Assembly: GCA_942492065.1 (NCBI GenBank)
Contig: CALODV010000013.1
Location: 434,001 to 498,000 of the forward strand
Origin: G963665815 sp942492065
GTDB lineage: Bacteria; Cloacimonadota; Cloacimonadia; Cloacimonadales; JAIOQZ01
Length of the DNA: 64,000 bases
Direction: 5' to 3'
Shown: in pieces, positions 50,537 to 59,070 of the stretch
Layout: every line of letters begins with the position of its first letter
How positions within the stretch are numbered: position 1 is the stretch's first letter
The notes under the pieces: generated by a model
The model's input: only the letters and a program-made list of their open reading frames with translations
What the model was told of the DNA's origin: nothing
Database searches by the model: none
Program-made: the position numbers and the translations under genes

Positions 50537-51390
50537 TTTATCAGTCTGAGAATTCTGTTCCAGCGGATGCTGTGTCCGGGATTTTCCATGCCATTCTGAC
50601 GACGGATATATTCTTTGATTGACTTAACAGGCGGTTGACCTGACGAGAAGAAGATTATAGCAGGTGAACCGGTAATATCTTCTCTGTTGAGGAATCCCCA
50701 GTATCGGCTGTCCTTACTCATATCACGGTTGTCTCCGAGTACGAAATAACTACCCGGAGGCACAACAACAGGACCGAAATTATCCCTGTCGCCCATAACC
50801 TTATTATCATAGCGATTCATATCATCATCGGAGAAATTACCATAATTGACATGAGTATGCATATATTCGCTGCTTTTGCTGTTCCATGTAATCTTTCCGG
50901 CATTGGGAGAGTATCTGGAAAGTATAAATCCACTATCAACGCGCTGAGAATAGTCTTCCTGCATAATTTCATCGTTAAGATAAACCACACCGTTTTTAAT
51001 TTCGACTTTATCTCCGGCAACACCAATCACACGTTTTACAACGTTTTTTCTGGCATGATATTTAAAGAACATGTTGTCTTTGTCCCAGTAGACAGGTCCC
51101 AGCAGTTTTATAAAGTTCTCACGAGGCTGCGGTTCGTCAGGATCAGCAGGATATCTGAAAGTAACGATATCTTCTCTTTCCGGGTCGGAAAAAGCGAATG
51201 CAAGTTTGTTTGCAACCAGGTAGTCACCTATAAGCAGGGTTGATTCCATGGATGAAGAAGGAATCTTGAAATTCTGGAAAGTAAAATTCCGGATTATCAT
51301 TGCTACTACAAATGCGAAGAGAATTGCTTCTATATAGTCCTGAACAATATTTTTTTTACGTTTTACAGGTTTATCTTTCTTTTTAAACAT
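50533..51390 (-). CDS. lepB: Signal peptidase I
   Basis: 285 aa with one N-terminal membrane anchor (AILFAFVVAMIIRNF). The catalytic Ser is in SSSMESTLL, the general-base Lys in NVVKRVIGVAGD, and the conserved box in VLGDNRDMSKDSRYWGF. It cleaves Sec/Tat signal peptides, and many are visible among the proteins of this window. I place the start at ATG 51390 (MFKKKDKPVKR), with AAGG 5 nt before it. In-frame upstream starts at 51393, 51402 and 51474 would lengthen the cytoplasmic leader and lack ribosome sites. A ~150-residue insertion between catalytic boxes is typical of long SPases. Confidence 0.94.
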   Translation of the reverse strand: MFKKKDKPVKRKKNIVQDYIEAILFAFVVAMIIRNFTFQNFKIPSSSMESTLLIGDYLVANKLAFAFSDPEREDIVTFRYPADPDEPQPRENFIKLLGPVYWDKDNMFFKYHARKNVVKRVIGVAGDKVEIKNGVVYLNDEIMQEDYSQRVDSGFILSRYSPNAGKITWNSKSSEYMHTHVNYGNFSDDDMNRYDNKVMGDRDNFGPVVVPPGSYFVLGDNRDMSKDSRYWGFLNREDITGSPAIIFFSSGQPPVKSIKEYIRRQNGMENPGHSIRWNRILRLIK

Positions 51391-51776
51391 CATTACCTTC
51401 ATAAATTTGAGAGTCTTGCATAATTTGAGCTGCTGAAAATACAACTGAAAACTTGAGTATAAGTTACTATACAATTCTCCCTTGGATTTCCTTCTGTTTC
51501 TTTAAGTATTTGCAAACTGTCAAGTAAAAAGCATATTTTGCCTGTATATTCATTGTTCAGGATGTAAATGCGAAGGGCATTTCATTAAATGATGCAAAGC
51601 AGCGTAGATTCCCCCGTAGTGTTTCCAGTTTACTGGATAACACCAGAATCTCGTGAAGAATTCATAGAATTATTCAGAGATTTCGAACTTCTGAAGGGCG
51701 CAAAATCATTTCGTAAGTGAAATGAATTGGGGTGTGTAAATCAGAGGGTACTAACCAAGGACATGGGTAAATAAAA
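51391..51776. other. Spacer upstream of lepB
   Basis: About 390 bp between the lepB start and the UGPase terminator. Apart from the dispersed repeat and an adjacent CCAGT/ACTGG inverted repeat near 51625-51636, I see no RNA gene and no plausible coding frame. Confidence 0.5.
51614..51649. repeat. Dispersed repeat, copy B
   Basis: CCGTAGTGTTTCC (51614-51626) and ACCAGAAT (51642-51649), in the same order as copy A at 48214-48244; the sequence between them differs (15 bp here, 10 bp in copy A). Confidence 0.6.
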
Positions 51777-51803
51777 AAGCCCATCTCAAATCGAGACAGG
51801 CTT
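51773..51803 (-). terminator. Intrinsic terminator of the UGPase gene
   Basis: Two-part stem AAGCC-CA-TCTC / GAGA-CA-GGCTT (51777-51803) with a 5-nt loop, followed on the minus strand by a T-rich run (complement of 51773-51778, then TATTTA). Confidence 0.75.
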
Positions 51804-51822
51804 CCTATAGACAAATTATTTA

Positions 51823-53181
51823 TTAAAGCTCGTATTTACCGTCTGTCATTTCCTCATCATGAACGACAACTTTACCGAGTGCTTTTATATCTACATTACC
51901 CGTAAAAACTACAGGATTAGCAAAACTTACTTCTCCGCTGACATGCAGCCTGGTACAATCCTTAAGGGATACAGTCTTTGCGGGAAAATGCTCCTGAAGC
52001 TGTTCCACAGTCTTATAATATCTGGAATCCAGGCTTACAACCGGTGCTCTCCCGGAAACCGGAACAAATGTATAATCCTCTGTAAGTGTATAAAAATCAG
52101 ACCAGACAGTGAGCAGGTCGTTTGTCTTCTTAACCGGAGCAAATCTTGTGCGCGGAACAACCAATGCCTGAGCCCCCTTGAACAGATTAATTGCGGCACC
52201 CATAGCAGTTTCAAGCTGTATTACGTCTGTCTCGCCTACTTTCTTTGGATTAACAATCAGCGGCAGCAGCATAACATTATCTGTCTCAACAAACTTAGCT
52301 TTCAAGGCTTTAAGATCAATCCAGATATTATTAGTATTGAAGTACTTGTATAAATTAATATTCTGAAATTCCTCGGTCTCATCTTCGGGGCATTGAGCAA
52401 CTTCTCTTAGGATCAGCTTGCCTTCTTTGTCCTCAGCAAGGTGTCCACCTTTTTTATCCATCTCAGTCCTTTTACAAACTTCCATCAGGAAAGGCACTCC
52501 ATTATCTTTCATGTAAGAAAGAATACTGACATCTATCACTGCTCCAAGATTGTCCGAGTTAGAGACAAAAGCGTATTCATAGCCTTGTTCCAGTAACTGA
52601 TCAATCAGTCCGGTTAAGGCAAAAGACATATAGATATCACCATGTCCGGGCGGATTCCACCCGTTTTCTTCATCTTCAAATACATCAAAATCGTCTGCTT
52701 TGATTTTAGGGAACTTATTCTGAACAAAATCAAGAGGGCAGTCGTCAACTTTCAGGTCGGAGTATTTACTGATATAGTTAAGAGTATCTTCGCTGGTGTT
52801 AAAGCTGTTCATAAAGAGCAATGGAATCTTTTTCTCATACTTCTTTCTCTGCACCAGAATCTGATTTGCAATAATATCAAGGAAGTTCAGCTCACCCTTC
52901 ACCGGAAGCAGAGACTTTGCTTTTGTTAAGCCCATGCTTGTTCCCAGTCCTCCGTTCAGCTTTACTACAGCAAGCTTCTGCAGGTCTTCCGGATTTCCGT
53001 TGTTCAGAGATTCATATTCTACAACATTGCTTTCAGCAGGAGCAGTAATCATAGATTTACCAAGTTTACCTGTTTCTCCACCAACGAGAGCTTTGTAGTA
53101 CTCCGAGAATGTATCAATAACTATTTGGTGGAGATTTTCTTTCTCCATGAGTGATCTGAATTTTTCCAGTTTTTTTTCCAT
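51823..53181 (-). CDS. UTP-glucose-1-phosphate uridylyltransferase, UDPGP (eukaryote-type) family
   Basis: 452 aa. The nucleotide-binding motif is LNGGLGTSMGLTKAKSLLPV (about 74-93), followed by NFLDII. Also visible are NSFNTSEDT, NPPGHGDIYMSF (uridine/phosphate region), VSNSDNLGAV and a C-terminal left-handed beta-helix tail (VFTGNVDIKALGKVVV). This is the UDPGP family of eukaryotic UGP2/plant UGPase, unrelated in sequence to the bacterial GalU type. It makes UDP-glucose for glycan synthesis. Single-gene unit with a terminator; ribosome site GGAGGT. Confidence 0.92.
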   Translation of the reverse strand: MEKKLEKFRSLMEKENLHQIVIDTFSEYYKALVGGETGKLGKSMITAPAESNVVEYESLNNGNPEDLQKLAVVKLNGGLGTSMGLTKAKSLLPVKGELNFLDIIANQILVQRKKYEKKIPLLFMNSFNTSEDTLNYISKYSDLKVDDCPLDFVQNKFPKIKADDFDVFEDEENGWNPPGHGDIYMSFALTGLIDQLLEQGYEYAFVSNSDNLGAVIDVSILSYMKDNGVPFLMEVCKRTEMDKKGGHLAEDKEGKLILREVAQCPEDETEEFQNINLYKYFNTNNIWIDLKALKAKFVETDNVMLLPLIVNPKKVGETDVIQLETAMGAAINLFKGAQALVVPRTRFAPVKKTNDLLTVWSDFYTLTEDYTFVPVSGRAPVVSLDSRYYKTVEQLQEHFPAKTVSLKDCTRLHVSGEVSFANPVVFTGNVDIKALGKVVVHDEEMTDGKYEL

Positions 53182-53391
53182 TTGTACCTCCGGGTTTGAA
53201 CCTACTCATCCTGATTAAAATCTGTGCATAATAGAAAAACTATTCTCTCGCATAACACATTGAATACGAGTCGACGAGATTTTAGAGTTCACCATAATTA
53301 TAGTCTTAATCTTGATGAATTCCAAAACCTCATCTTGATAAACAGGTAATATTGATAGCTCCTGCACATACACAAAGTTTATCCGGATGTG
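53182..53391. other. Spacer upstream of the UGPase gene
   Basis: 210 bp between the UGPase start and the rplS terminator. It probably holds the UGPase promoter; I see no convincing -35/-10 pair, RNA gene or repeat. Confidence 0.4.
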
Positions 53392-53418
53392 AAAAAAGGG
53401 AGTATAAAATATACTCCC
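53392..53418 (-). terminator. Intrinsic terminator of the rplS operon
   Basis: Perfect 9-bp stem GGGAGTATA (53398-53406) / TATACTCCC (53410-53418), 3-nt loop, followed on the minus strand by six T. Confidence 0.93.
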
Positions 53419-53427
53419 TTTCTATAA

Positions 53428-53775
53428 TTAATAACGTTTCTTTTCTTTTACACGTGCAGCTTTTCCTTTTACTCTTCTGAGATAGAAAAGTTTTGCACGA
53501 CGTACGTGTCCATAACGAACTACTTCAATTTTATCAATGTTTGGTGAGTGGAGCGGGAAAATTCTTTCAACTGCAATACCGTTACTGATTTTTCTTACAG
53601 TAAAGGTTTTGGAGATTCCTGCACCTCTTCTTTGTATAACAATACCTTGAAATACTTGAATTCTCTGCTTAGCACCTTCTTTAATTTTGTAGTGAACCTT
53701 AGCAGTGTCACCGACTCTGAATTCAGGTAAGTCTTTACGCATTTGGTTTTTACCAATTACTTGAACAATATCCAT
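53428..53775 (-). CDS. rplS: 50S ribosomal protein L19
   Basis: 115 aa, full length. Recognised by the core FRVGDTAKVHYKIKEG, IQVFQGIVI, VERIFPLHSPNID and the C-terminal RAKLFYLR. Last gene of the dciA-rpe-ffh-rpsP-khpA-rimM-trmD run, whose rpsP-rimM-trmD-rplS order is conserved across bacteria; ends at a strong terminator. Confidence 0.98.
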   Translation of the reverse strand: MDIVQVIGKNQMRKDLPEFRVGDTAKVHYKIKEGAKQRIQVFQGIVIQRRGAGISKTFTVRKISNGIAVERIFPLHSPNIDKIEVVRYGHVRRAKLFYLRRVKGKAARVKEKKRY

Positions 53776-53786
53776 CAGTTCCTCCT

Positions 53787-54341
53787 TTATTTTTCGGAAG
53801 AAATCCTATCCAATACAATTGCCGCCGCACTCCTAACAGATAAATGGTTATACTGAGATGGACCATCTATCGGGAGTAAAATATAATCAGCATTATTATG
53901 TGAATCTTCGGTAAGCCCGTTCGCGGTACCGAACAATAATAAAATTGGTTTATTTTCGACCAGATTATTAAGTTGTTTGATAGAAATCTGATCTTCTCTT
54001 CGAACGGCAGTTGTAGTAACAATTACAGGATTGACTCCTTCCTGAGTAATTATCGTTTTCACGGCATCATCTATAGTAAATTCGTAGTTCAGTACAGAAA
54101 AAGCAGTTACCCTGTCCTGATTGTATTTTTTGGCTATATCAGAATCCCAGAACTTTTTAATTCGTGTAAAAAGCTCTTTCTGAGACTCAAGCCTGTTAAT
54201 TATAAAGAGCTTCTCAACTCCAAAAGTCATACAGGATCGGGCAATATCGTGAATATCCAGATTGGTTATGGATGTAGTAACTACATCTCCAAATTTATTC
54301 ACTACGGGAAAGTGTACGAGTCCGACATATAATTTATTCAT
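53787..54341 (-). CDS. SPOUT-class RNA methyltransferase-like protein (RNA_Me_trans family)
   Basis: 184 aa, resembling the small SPOUT proteins encoded between trmD and rplS in several deep-branching phyla. Features are an N-terminal YVGLVHFPVVNKFGDVVTTS, a central DIARSCMTFGV, and the cofactor knot region LLLFGTANGL and LPIDGPSQYNHLSVRSAAAI. The family binds S-adenosyl-methionine through a trefoil knot; the RNA target is unknown. Overlaps trmD by 8 bp, so translationally coupled. Confidence 0.85.
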   Translation of the reverse strand: MNKLYVGLVHFPVVNKFGDVVTTSITNLDIHDIARSCMTFGVEKLFIINRLESQKELFTRIKKFWDSDIAKKYNQDRVTAFSVLNYEFTIDDAVKTIITQEGVNPVIVTTTAVRREDQISIKQLNNLVENKPILLLFGTANGLTEDSHNNADYILLPIDGPSQYNHLSVRSAAAIVLDRISSEK

Positions 54342-55008
54342 TTAGTAGATCCGGTCTGATTTTTCTGGTTAATTCAAGAGATTTTTCACTTCTCCATTTA
54401 TCAATATTCTTGTGATGTCCCGAAAGCAGAACATCAGGTACTTTCCATCCATTGAATTCCAACGGTCTGGTATATTGAGGAGTACCGAGAAGTCCGTCCC
54501 AGTGAGAATCTCCTTTTGCGGAATTAATATCATTCAGCACACCTTCCTGAAGTCTTGCAATAGCATCAATAAAAATCATTGCAGGAAGCTCACCTCCCGA
54601 TATCACATAATCTCCGATTGAAATCTCATCAGTTACGCAATTATCTCTTATTCTCTGGTCAATATCTTTATAATGACCACAGATTATCACTATTCTTTCT
54701 TTTGTGGAATATTCGTTTATGATCTGCTGAGTTAACAGTCTTCCCTGAGGTGTGAAGTAAATCACGGGCGTATCCTCGCCAGCATTGAGATTCTCCAAAG
54801 CACCGTAGATAGGGTCCGGTTTCATAACCATGCCTGCACCACCTCCAAATGGATAGTCATCCACTTTTCTGTGCTTATTTCCGGAGAAATCCCTGATATC
54901 TGTGAGATACACTTCAATCGCTTCAGCATCGACAGCATTACCCACAATGCTTTCACATAAAAAAGAAGAAAACATTCCGGGAAAGAGAGTCAGTACATCA
55001 AATATCAT
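54334..55008 (-). CDS. trmD: tRNA (guanine-N1-)-methyltransferase TrmD
   Basis: 224 aa SPOUT methyltransferase acting at G37 of tRNAs. Motifs are FDVLTLFPGMF at the start, DDYPFGGGAGMVM, the knot strand VIICGHYKDIDQRI, and ISIGDYVISGGELPAM, then the C-terminal LEFNGWKVPDVLLSGHH. Overlaps rimM by 4 bp and the SPOUT-like gene by 8 bp. Confidence 0.98.
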   Translation of the reverse strand: MIFDVLTLFPGMFSSFLCESIVGNAVDAEAIEVYLTDIRDFSGNKHRKVDDYPFGGGAGMVMKPDPIYGALENLNAGEDTPVIYFTPQGRLLTQQIINEYSTKERIVIICGHYKDIDQRIRDNCVTDEISIGDYVISGGELPAMIFIDAIARLQEGVLNDINSAKGDSHWDGLLGTPQYTRPLEFNGWKVPDVLLSGHHKNIDKWRSEKSLELTRKIRPDLLNE

Positions 55009-55517
55009 AATTCAAGCAAATCTTCCACATTCTGAACTACAACAACTGAATCCGACTTGGAGACAATAAACTGATCAACATCAGGAATCATTACTTCCTT
55101 TTCATCGTCCTTCAAAATTACCTGAAAAATCTCATATTGGCTGTTATTGAATGAGTCATCAACAACGCCTATAACAACATCATTGAACACAACTTCAGCT
55201 CCATAATATAATTTCTCGGTTTCTTCACCTGTTAGAAGGTGATACGTCTGAGGATCGACCATTACATCAGTTCTTTTACTGTCATCCACAAAGCCGGGAA
55301 TTTCCTTTTCCACAAAGTCGAGGAACAATTTCCCGTTTTTACGTTTCCAGTTGTTCACAGTTACGTAATACACTCTATTATCTGGAAAGACCAAAAATAT
55401 ATCTTTTAAATCCCAATAGTCAGGTTGAAAACCATCTTCTGAAATCAGACGAAATAGTCCGTCTTTATCCGCATAGCTTCCCAACCTGCCTATTTTAATA
55501 AGATCTTTAATATGCAT
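55005..55517 (-). CDS. rimM: 16S rRNA processing protein RimM
   Basis: 170 aa. It shows the start IGRLGSYADKDGLFRLISE, with the normal GxxxGxxG region degraded, and a PRC-barrel C-terminal half (YYGAEVVFNDVVIGVVDDSFNN... and VMIPDVDQFI). It binds S19/30S during maturation. Its place directly before trmD (4-bp overlap) and after khpA is the conserved arrangement. Confidence 0.93.
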   Translation of the reverse strand: MHIKDLIKIGRLGSYADKDGLFRLISEDGFQPDYWDLKDIFLVFPDNRVYYVTVNNWKRKNGKLFLDFVEKEIPGFVDDSKRTDVMVDPQTYHLLTGEETEKLYYGAEVVFNDVVIGVVDDSFNNSQYEIFQVILKDDEKEVMIPDVDQFIVSKSDSVVVVQNVEDLLEL

Positions 55518-55548
55518 TTTGAATGAAAACGCAGAAAAGAATCAGCAA

Positions 55549-55779
55549 CTACTCGATAATTTCAAGTTCGGCACGTTTACCCTGTTTTGTAGATACAGCA
55601 TTCAGGATAGTGCGAATTGCACCGGCAGTTCTTCCTCTTTTACCAATAACTTTACCAATATCACCTTTAGCTACTCTTAATTCATAAAGAGTAATTTTAT
55701 CTCCGGCAATTTCTGTTATGTTAACTTCACCAGGATCATCAACAAGAGCTTTCACGATGAATTCAATAAGATCTTTCAT
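55549..55779 (-). CDS. khpA: KH-domain RNA-binding protein KhpA
   Basis: 76 aa single KH domain with the GxxG loop in VIGKRGRTAGAIRTIL and the preceding strand LYELRVAKGDIG. It starts MKDLIEFIVKALVDDPGEV. The start at 55779 (AGGAG 7 nt before) is preferred over upstream in-frame ATGs that would overlap rpsP. Typical partner of rpsP and rimM. Confidence 0.95.
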   Translation of the reverse strand: MKDLIEFIVKALVDDPGEVNITEIAGDKITLYELRVAKGDIGKVIGKRGRTAGAIRTILNAVSTKQGKRAELEIIE

Positions 55780-55789
55780 TCTCATTCTC

Positions 55790-56095
55790 CTAATTATTAT
55801 TTTCGACAGCTTCAGTTTCTTTATCGTTTTTCGCTTTACGCATGTTATGAAGTTTTTCCAGTACTCCAGCACGTTTTAATAATGAACGTACAGTATCTGT
55901 TGGTTGAGCTCCGACTTCTAACCATTTTATAGCCTTGTCACTATCAATCTTTAAAGTTAAAGGATCCGTTTTAGGATCATAGTATCCAACACTCTCAATG
56001 TATTTTCCGTCTCGCTTCAGTCTAGAATCAACTGCCACTATTCTATAGAATGGCTTATCCTTTGCTCCCATCCGTCTTAGTCTTAATTTTACCAT
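55790..56095 (-). CDS. rpsP: 30S ribosomal protein S16
   Basis: 101 aa, recognised by MVKLRLRRMGAKDKPFYRIV and GYYDPKTDPL, and the KAIKWLEVGAQPTDTV segment. The C-terminus carries a short charged tail (NDKETEAVENNN). Lies between ffh and khpA. Confidence 0.98.
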   Translation of the reverse strand: MVKLRLRRMGAKDKPFYRIVAVDSRLKRDGKYIESVGYYDPKTDPLTLKIDSDKAIKWLEVGAQPTDTVRSLLKRAGVLEKLHNMRKAKNDKETEAVENNN

Positions 56096-56176
56096 TTTTT
56101 CCTCTTTAACTTAATACTTAGATTTATAAAATTTTATTTTTTTTCATTCGTGAATATCGTCAAGAACATTTTTTAA

Positions 56177-57499
56177 CTAAAACGGCATTCGCATCTTACC
56201 GCGAGCAAATTTAGGATTATTAAATGTCTTGATCATCTTCTTCATCTGTTCGTATTGCTTAAGAAGCTGGTTCACCTTCTGAACAGATGTCCCACTTCCC
56301 AAAGCTATTCTTTTTCTTCTGCTTCCACTGATTATTGATGGATGCTCTCTTTCTTTCGGAGTCATGGAGTAAATGATTGCCTCCGTATGAGTCAACTCAT
56401 TCTCATCCACTTTTACATCCTTCAGCATTTTGCTGTTCATGCCGGGTAGCATTTTCAATACCTGATCCAATGGACCCATTTTTCTTACCTGTTCAAGCTG
56501 ATCCAGATAATCATTGAATGTAAACTGGTTCTTTTTCAGTCTTTTAGCCATTTTCTTGGCTTTTTCTTCATCAACGGCTAATTCCGCTTTTTCTATCAGA
56601 CTGAGGACATCACCCATTCCCAGTATTCTTGACGCCATTCTGTCAGGGTAAAATTCTTCCAGATCACTTGGTTTCTCACCGGTACCGACGAATACTACAG
56701 ATTTATCGGTAACAGCTTTAATCGACAACGCTGCACCACCACGGGCATCACCATCAAGTTTTGTCAGGATTACTCCATTAAATGCCAGCTTATCGTTAAA
56801 CTCTCTGGCTACTGTAACTGCATCCTGTCCAGTCATGGCATCTGCTACGAAAAAGATATAATCTGGCTTCAGGTAACCTTTCAGCTCCTGAAGTTCCACC
56901 ATCATTCTTTCGTCAATATGCAGACGCCCGGCGGTATCGAATATTATCAGATTATGCAGATGTTCATCAGCATAATCAACTGCTTTTTTAGCTATCTTAA
57001 CAACATCTTTAGTATCTTCTGATATTACTGGAACACCAAGTTGTTTCCCCAATACCTGAAGCTGTTTAATCGCTGCCGGTCTGTAAATATCACAGGCAGT
57101 GAGAAGCGGTTTGTTGCCTTTCTTCCTGAAATAATTTGCCAGTTTCGAGCAGGCAGTTGTTTTACCAGATCCCTGCAGACCAACCAGCATAATCTTGTTC
57201 ATTCTGTTAGTATGAAGAATAATTTTTTCAGGTTTTTCACCCATCAGCTTGATCAGCTCTTCGTGTACAATCTTAACAACCTGCTGACCAGGTGCAAGAC
57301 TCTTCAGAACATCCTGACCAACAGCACGTTCTTGCACAGTAGAAATAAATTTCTTAACAATCTTGAAATTTACGTCAGCTTCCAGAAGCGCTCGTCTAAC
57401 TTCTCTGAGTGATTCCTTTATGTTTTTTTCCGTTAGTTTTCCATGACCTTTAAGTTTTTTAAAGATCCCATCCAACCGATCAGTTAAATCATTAAACAT
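56177..57499 (-). CDS. ffh: Signal recognition particle protein Ffh
   Basis: 440 aa. N domain, then the G domain with VGLQGSGKTTACSK, ACDIYRPAAIKQ, DTAGRLHID and TKLDGDARGGAAL. The M domain has MLPGMNSK and the RNA-binding GSRRKRIALGSG. Targets nascent membrane proteins with 4.5S RNA. Overlaps rpe by 8 bp at its start. Confidence 0.98.
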   Translation of the reverse strand: MFNDLTDRLDGIFKKLKGHGKLTEKNIKESLREVRRALLEADVNFKIVKKFISTVQERAVGQDVLKSLAPGQQVVKIVHEELIKLMGEKPEKIILHTNRMNKIMLVGLQGSGKTTACSKLANYFRKKGNKPLLTACDIYRPAAIKQLQVLGKQLGVPVISEDTKDVVKIAKKAVDYADEHLHNLIIFDTAGRLHIDERMMVELQELKGYLKPDYIFFVADAMTGQDAVTVAREFNDKLAFNGVILTKLDGDARGGAALSIKAVTDKSVVFVGTGEKPSDLEEFYPDRMASRILGMGDVLSLIEKAELAVDEEKAKKMAKRLKKNQFTFNDYLDQLEQVRKMGPLDQVLKMLPGMNSKMLKDVKVDENELTHTEAIIYSMTPKEREHPSIISGSRRKRIALGSGTSVQKVNQLLKQYEQMKKMIKTFNNPKFARGKMRMPF

Positions 57500-58139
57500 T
57501 CTTCAAACTCCGTATTCTTTGACTGTAATCATCACCCCGGAAGACATAAGATCCTGCAACAAGGATATCTGCTCCGTGATCAGATAATTCACGGCAATTG
57601 ATATCAGTAACTCCACCATCAATTTCAATCTCGAAATCCAGATTTTTTTCTGCTTTGAGCTTCATCAGCCAGTCCAGTTTTTCATAAACTATCGGAAGAA
57701 ATGATTGTCCGCCAAAACCGGGATTAACACTCATAAGAAGAATAAAATCCATGTCTCCGGCAACAGCTTCCACAGTCTGGACAGGTGTACCGGGATTAAT
57801 AACAACTCCGGCTTTTACACCTTTATCTTTTATCTGCATAATCAATCTGTGAGAGTGATACACTGTTTCCAGATGGAATGACAGATAATCTATACCGAGG
57901 TCGCAATAACGATCAGCATAGACATCCGGATTTGTTATCATGAGATGAACATCGAGAGGAATCTTTGCGGATTTCCTGATTTTTTCAATAACGGGTAGGC
58001 CAAACGTAAGGTTAGGCACAAAATGTCCATCCATAACATCAAGATGCAGAATGTCAGCTCCTGCATCTTCAATTTTCATTATCTCATCATGCATGTGCAT
58101 AAAATCACATGACAGCATCGATGGTGCTACTTTTATCAT
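57492..58139 (-). CDS. rpe: Ribulose-phosphate 3-epimerase
   Basis: 215 aa TIM barrel. Motifs are VAPSMLSCDF, HLDVMDGHFVPNLTFG, the LMITNPDVY region, MSVNPGFGGQSF (phosphate binding) and EIDGGVTDIN. Interconverts ribulose-5-phosphate and xylulose-5-phosphate in the pentose phosphate pathway. Overlaps the DciA-like gene by 4 bp and ffh by 8 bp. Confidence 0.98.
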   Translation of the reverse strand: MIKVAPSMLSCDFMHMHDEIMKIEDAGADILHLDVMDGHFVPNLTFGLPVIEKIRKSAKIPLDVHLMITNPDVYADRYCDLGIDYLSFHLETVYHSHRLIMQIKDKGVKAGVVINPGTPVQTVEAVAGDMDFILLMSVNPGFGGQSFLPIVYEKLDWLMKLKAEKNLDFEIEIDGGVTDINCRELSDHGADILVAGSYVFRGDDYSQRIRSLKNV

Positions 58140-58432
58140 ATTTTTTCTGCTTTTATGAAAAAGTACATATCTTTGACTTCGATATGCAGTTTTTCTTTGA
58201 TTTCATTAATCAGGAATGTCTTTTTCAACATCAATTCGTTGAGCCAGACACTATTCTGCACAGCAACAAGAATACGATCATTCTCGTATTTATGCACATA
58301 AGACTTTTCAGCTATAATTTTTCCAACTATTCTTTTCCAGTTCATATTAAGCTGAATAAGATCTCTGTTTTCCTCTCCGCAAATTCTGATTATTAAATCT
58401 GTAATTGCCGAAGAAGATGTTTTTTTCAGCAT
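58136..58432 (-). CDS. DciA-like (DUF721) protein
   Basis: 98 aa. DUF721 pattern: WKRIVGKIIAEKSYVHKYENDR... ILVAVQNSVWLNELMLKKTFLINEI (quoted in part: AVQNSVWLNELMLKK). DciA-type members help load the replicative helicase in many bacteria. The N-terminus is short, only the conserved module being present. Overlaps rpe by 4 bp. Confidence 0.8.
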   Translation of the reverse strand: MLKKTSSSAITDLIIRICGEENRDLIQLNMNWKRIVGKIIAEKSYVHKYENDRILVAVQNSVWLNELMLKKTFLINEIKEKLHIEVKDMYFFIKAEKI

Positions 58433-58433
58433 C

Positions 58434-59018
58434 TTAACCTAATGTATGTTCATCCTTGAATATAATGCTTAAGCCCCACCAGGAGACTCCAGCCATTATA
58501 ATAGCTGTATAGTAAGCAAGTCCAAGAGATTCATAACTTGTGTCGAAGTTAATCATCACTAATGCTGGTATTGTAGATAATGCGATAATAATTAAATAAC
58601 CGATTACACCTGAAACAATATTTCCTTCGTACATTTTGTTAATCATTTTTACTGCAAAAGCTCCGGCAGCTATCACTGCAGCAGCTCCAATTATGAAAAG
58701 AATTCCCATAAAATCAAATGATCCTGAAAAATACTCAGGGTCAATCATGCTGATCACTTTACGAGGAGCTAAAACGCTTATAAGCAGAAGTACTCCACCT
58801 ATAACTCTTCTGTAAATCATAGCTCTAACAGGATTTTCCTTAACCAGAGTTTTATGATTTTTCACATAAAGCAGTACCAGTCCGAAAATCACTGCAAAAA
58901 CAACGAAATATACGGGAACCATTAGTTTAGGGTTAGCTGTTCCGAACCCGATAGCGGCAAAGCAGAACAATAACACTAACCAGCCAATTACATTAATTAT
59001 TTTTTTTACAGCTGCCAA
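58434..59018 (-). CDS. Six-helix membrane protein of unknown function
   Basis: 194 aa with about six hydrophobic helices (about 7-27, 32-52, 68-84, 102-122, 132-151, 165-187). No family recognised. The start is TTG at 59018, supported by AGGAGG with a 5-nt gap. Lies between the rplI terminator and the DciA-like gene and heads the dciA-rpe-ffh transcript. Confidence 0.7.
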   Translation of the reverse strand: MAAVKKIINVIGWLVLLFCFAAIGFGTANPKLMVPVYFVVFAVIFGLVLLYVKNHKTLVKENPVRAMIYRRVIGGVLLLISVLAPRKVISMIDPEYFSGSFDFMGILFIIGAAAVIAAGAFAVKMINKMYEGNIVSGVIGYLIIIALSTIPALVMINFDTSYESLGLAYYTAIIMAGVSWWGLSIIFKDEHTLG

Positions 59019-59033
59019 GATAACCTCCTGATT

Positions 59034-59070
59034 AAAAAAGGAATAAACAGCAGAAATCTGCTGTTTATTC
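59034..59070 (-). terminator. Intrinsic terminator of the ispE-rplI operon, overlapping the rplI stop codon
   Basis: Perfect 14-bp stem GAATAAACAGCAGA (59041-59054) / TCTGCTGTTTATTC (59057-59070), 2-nt centre (so a slightly opened loop), followed on the minus strand by CC and six T. The rplI stop (59067-59065) lies inside the 5' arm of the RNA. Confidence 0.9.
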
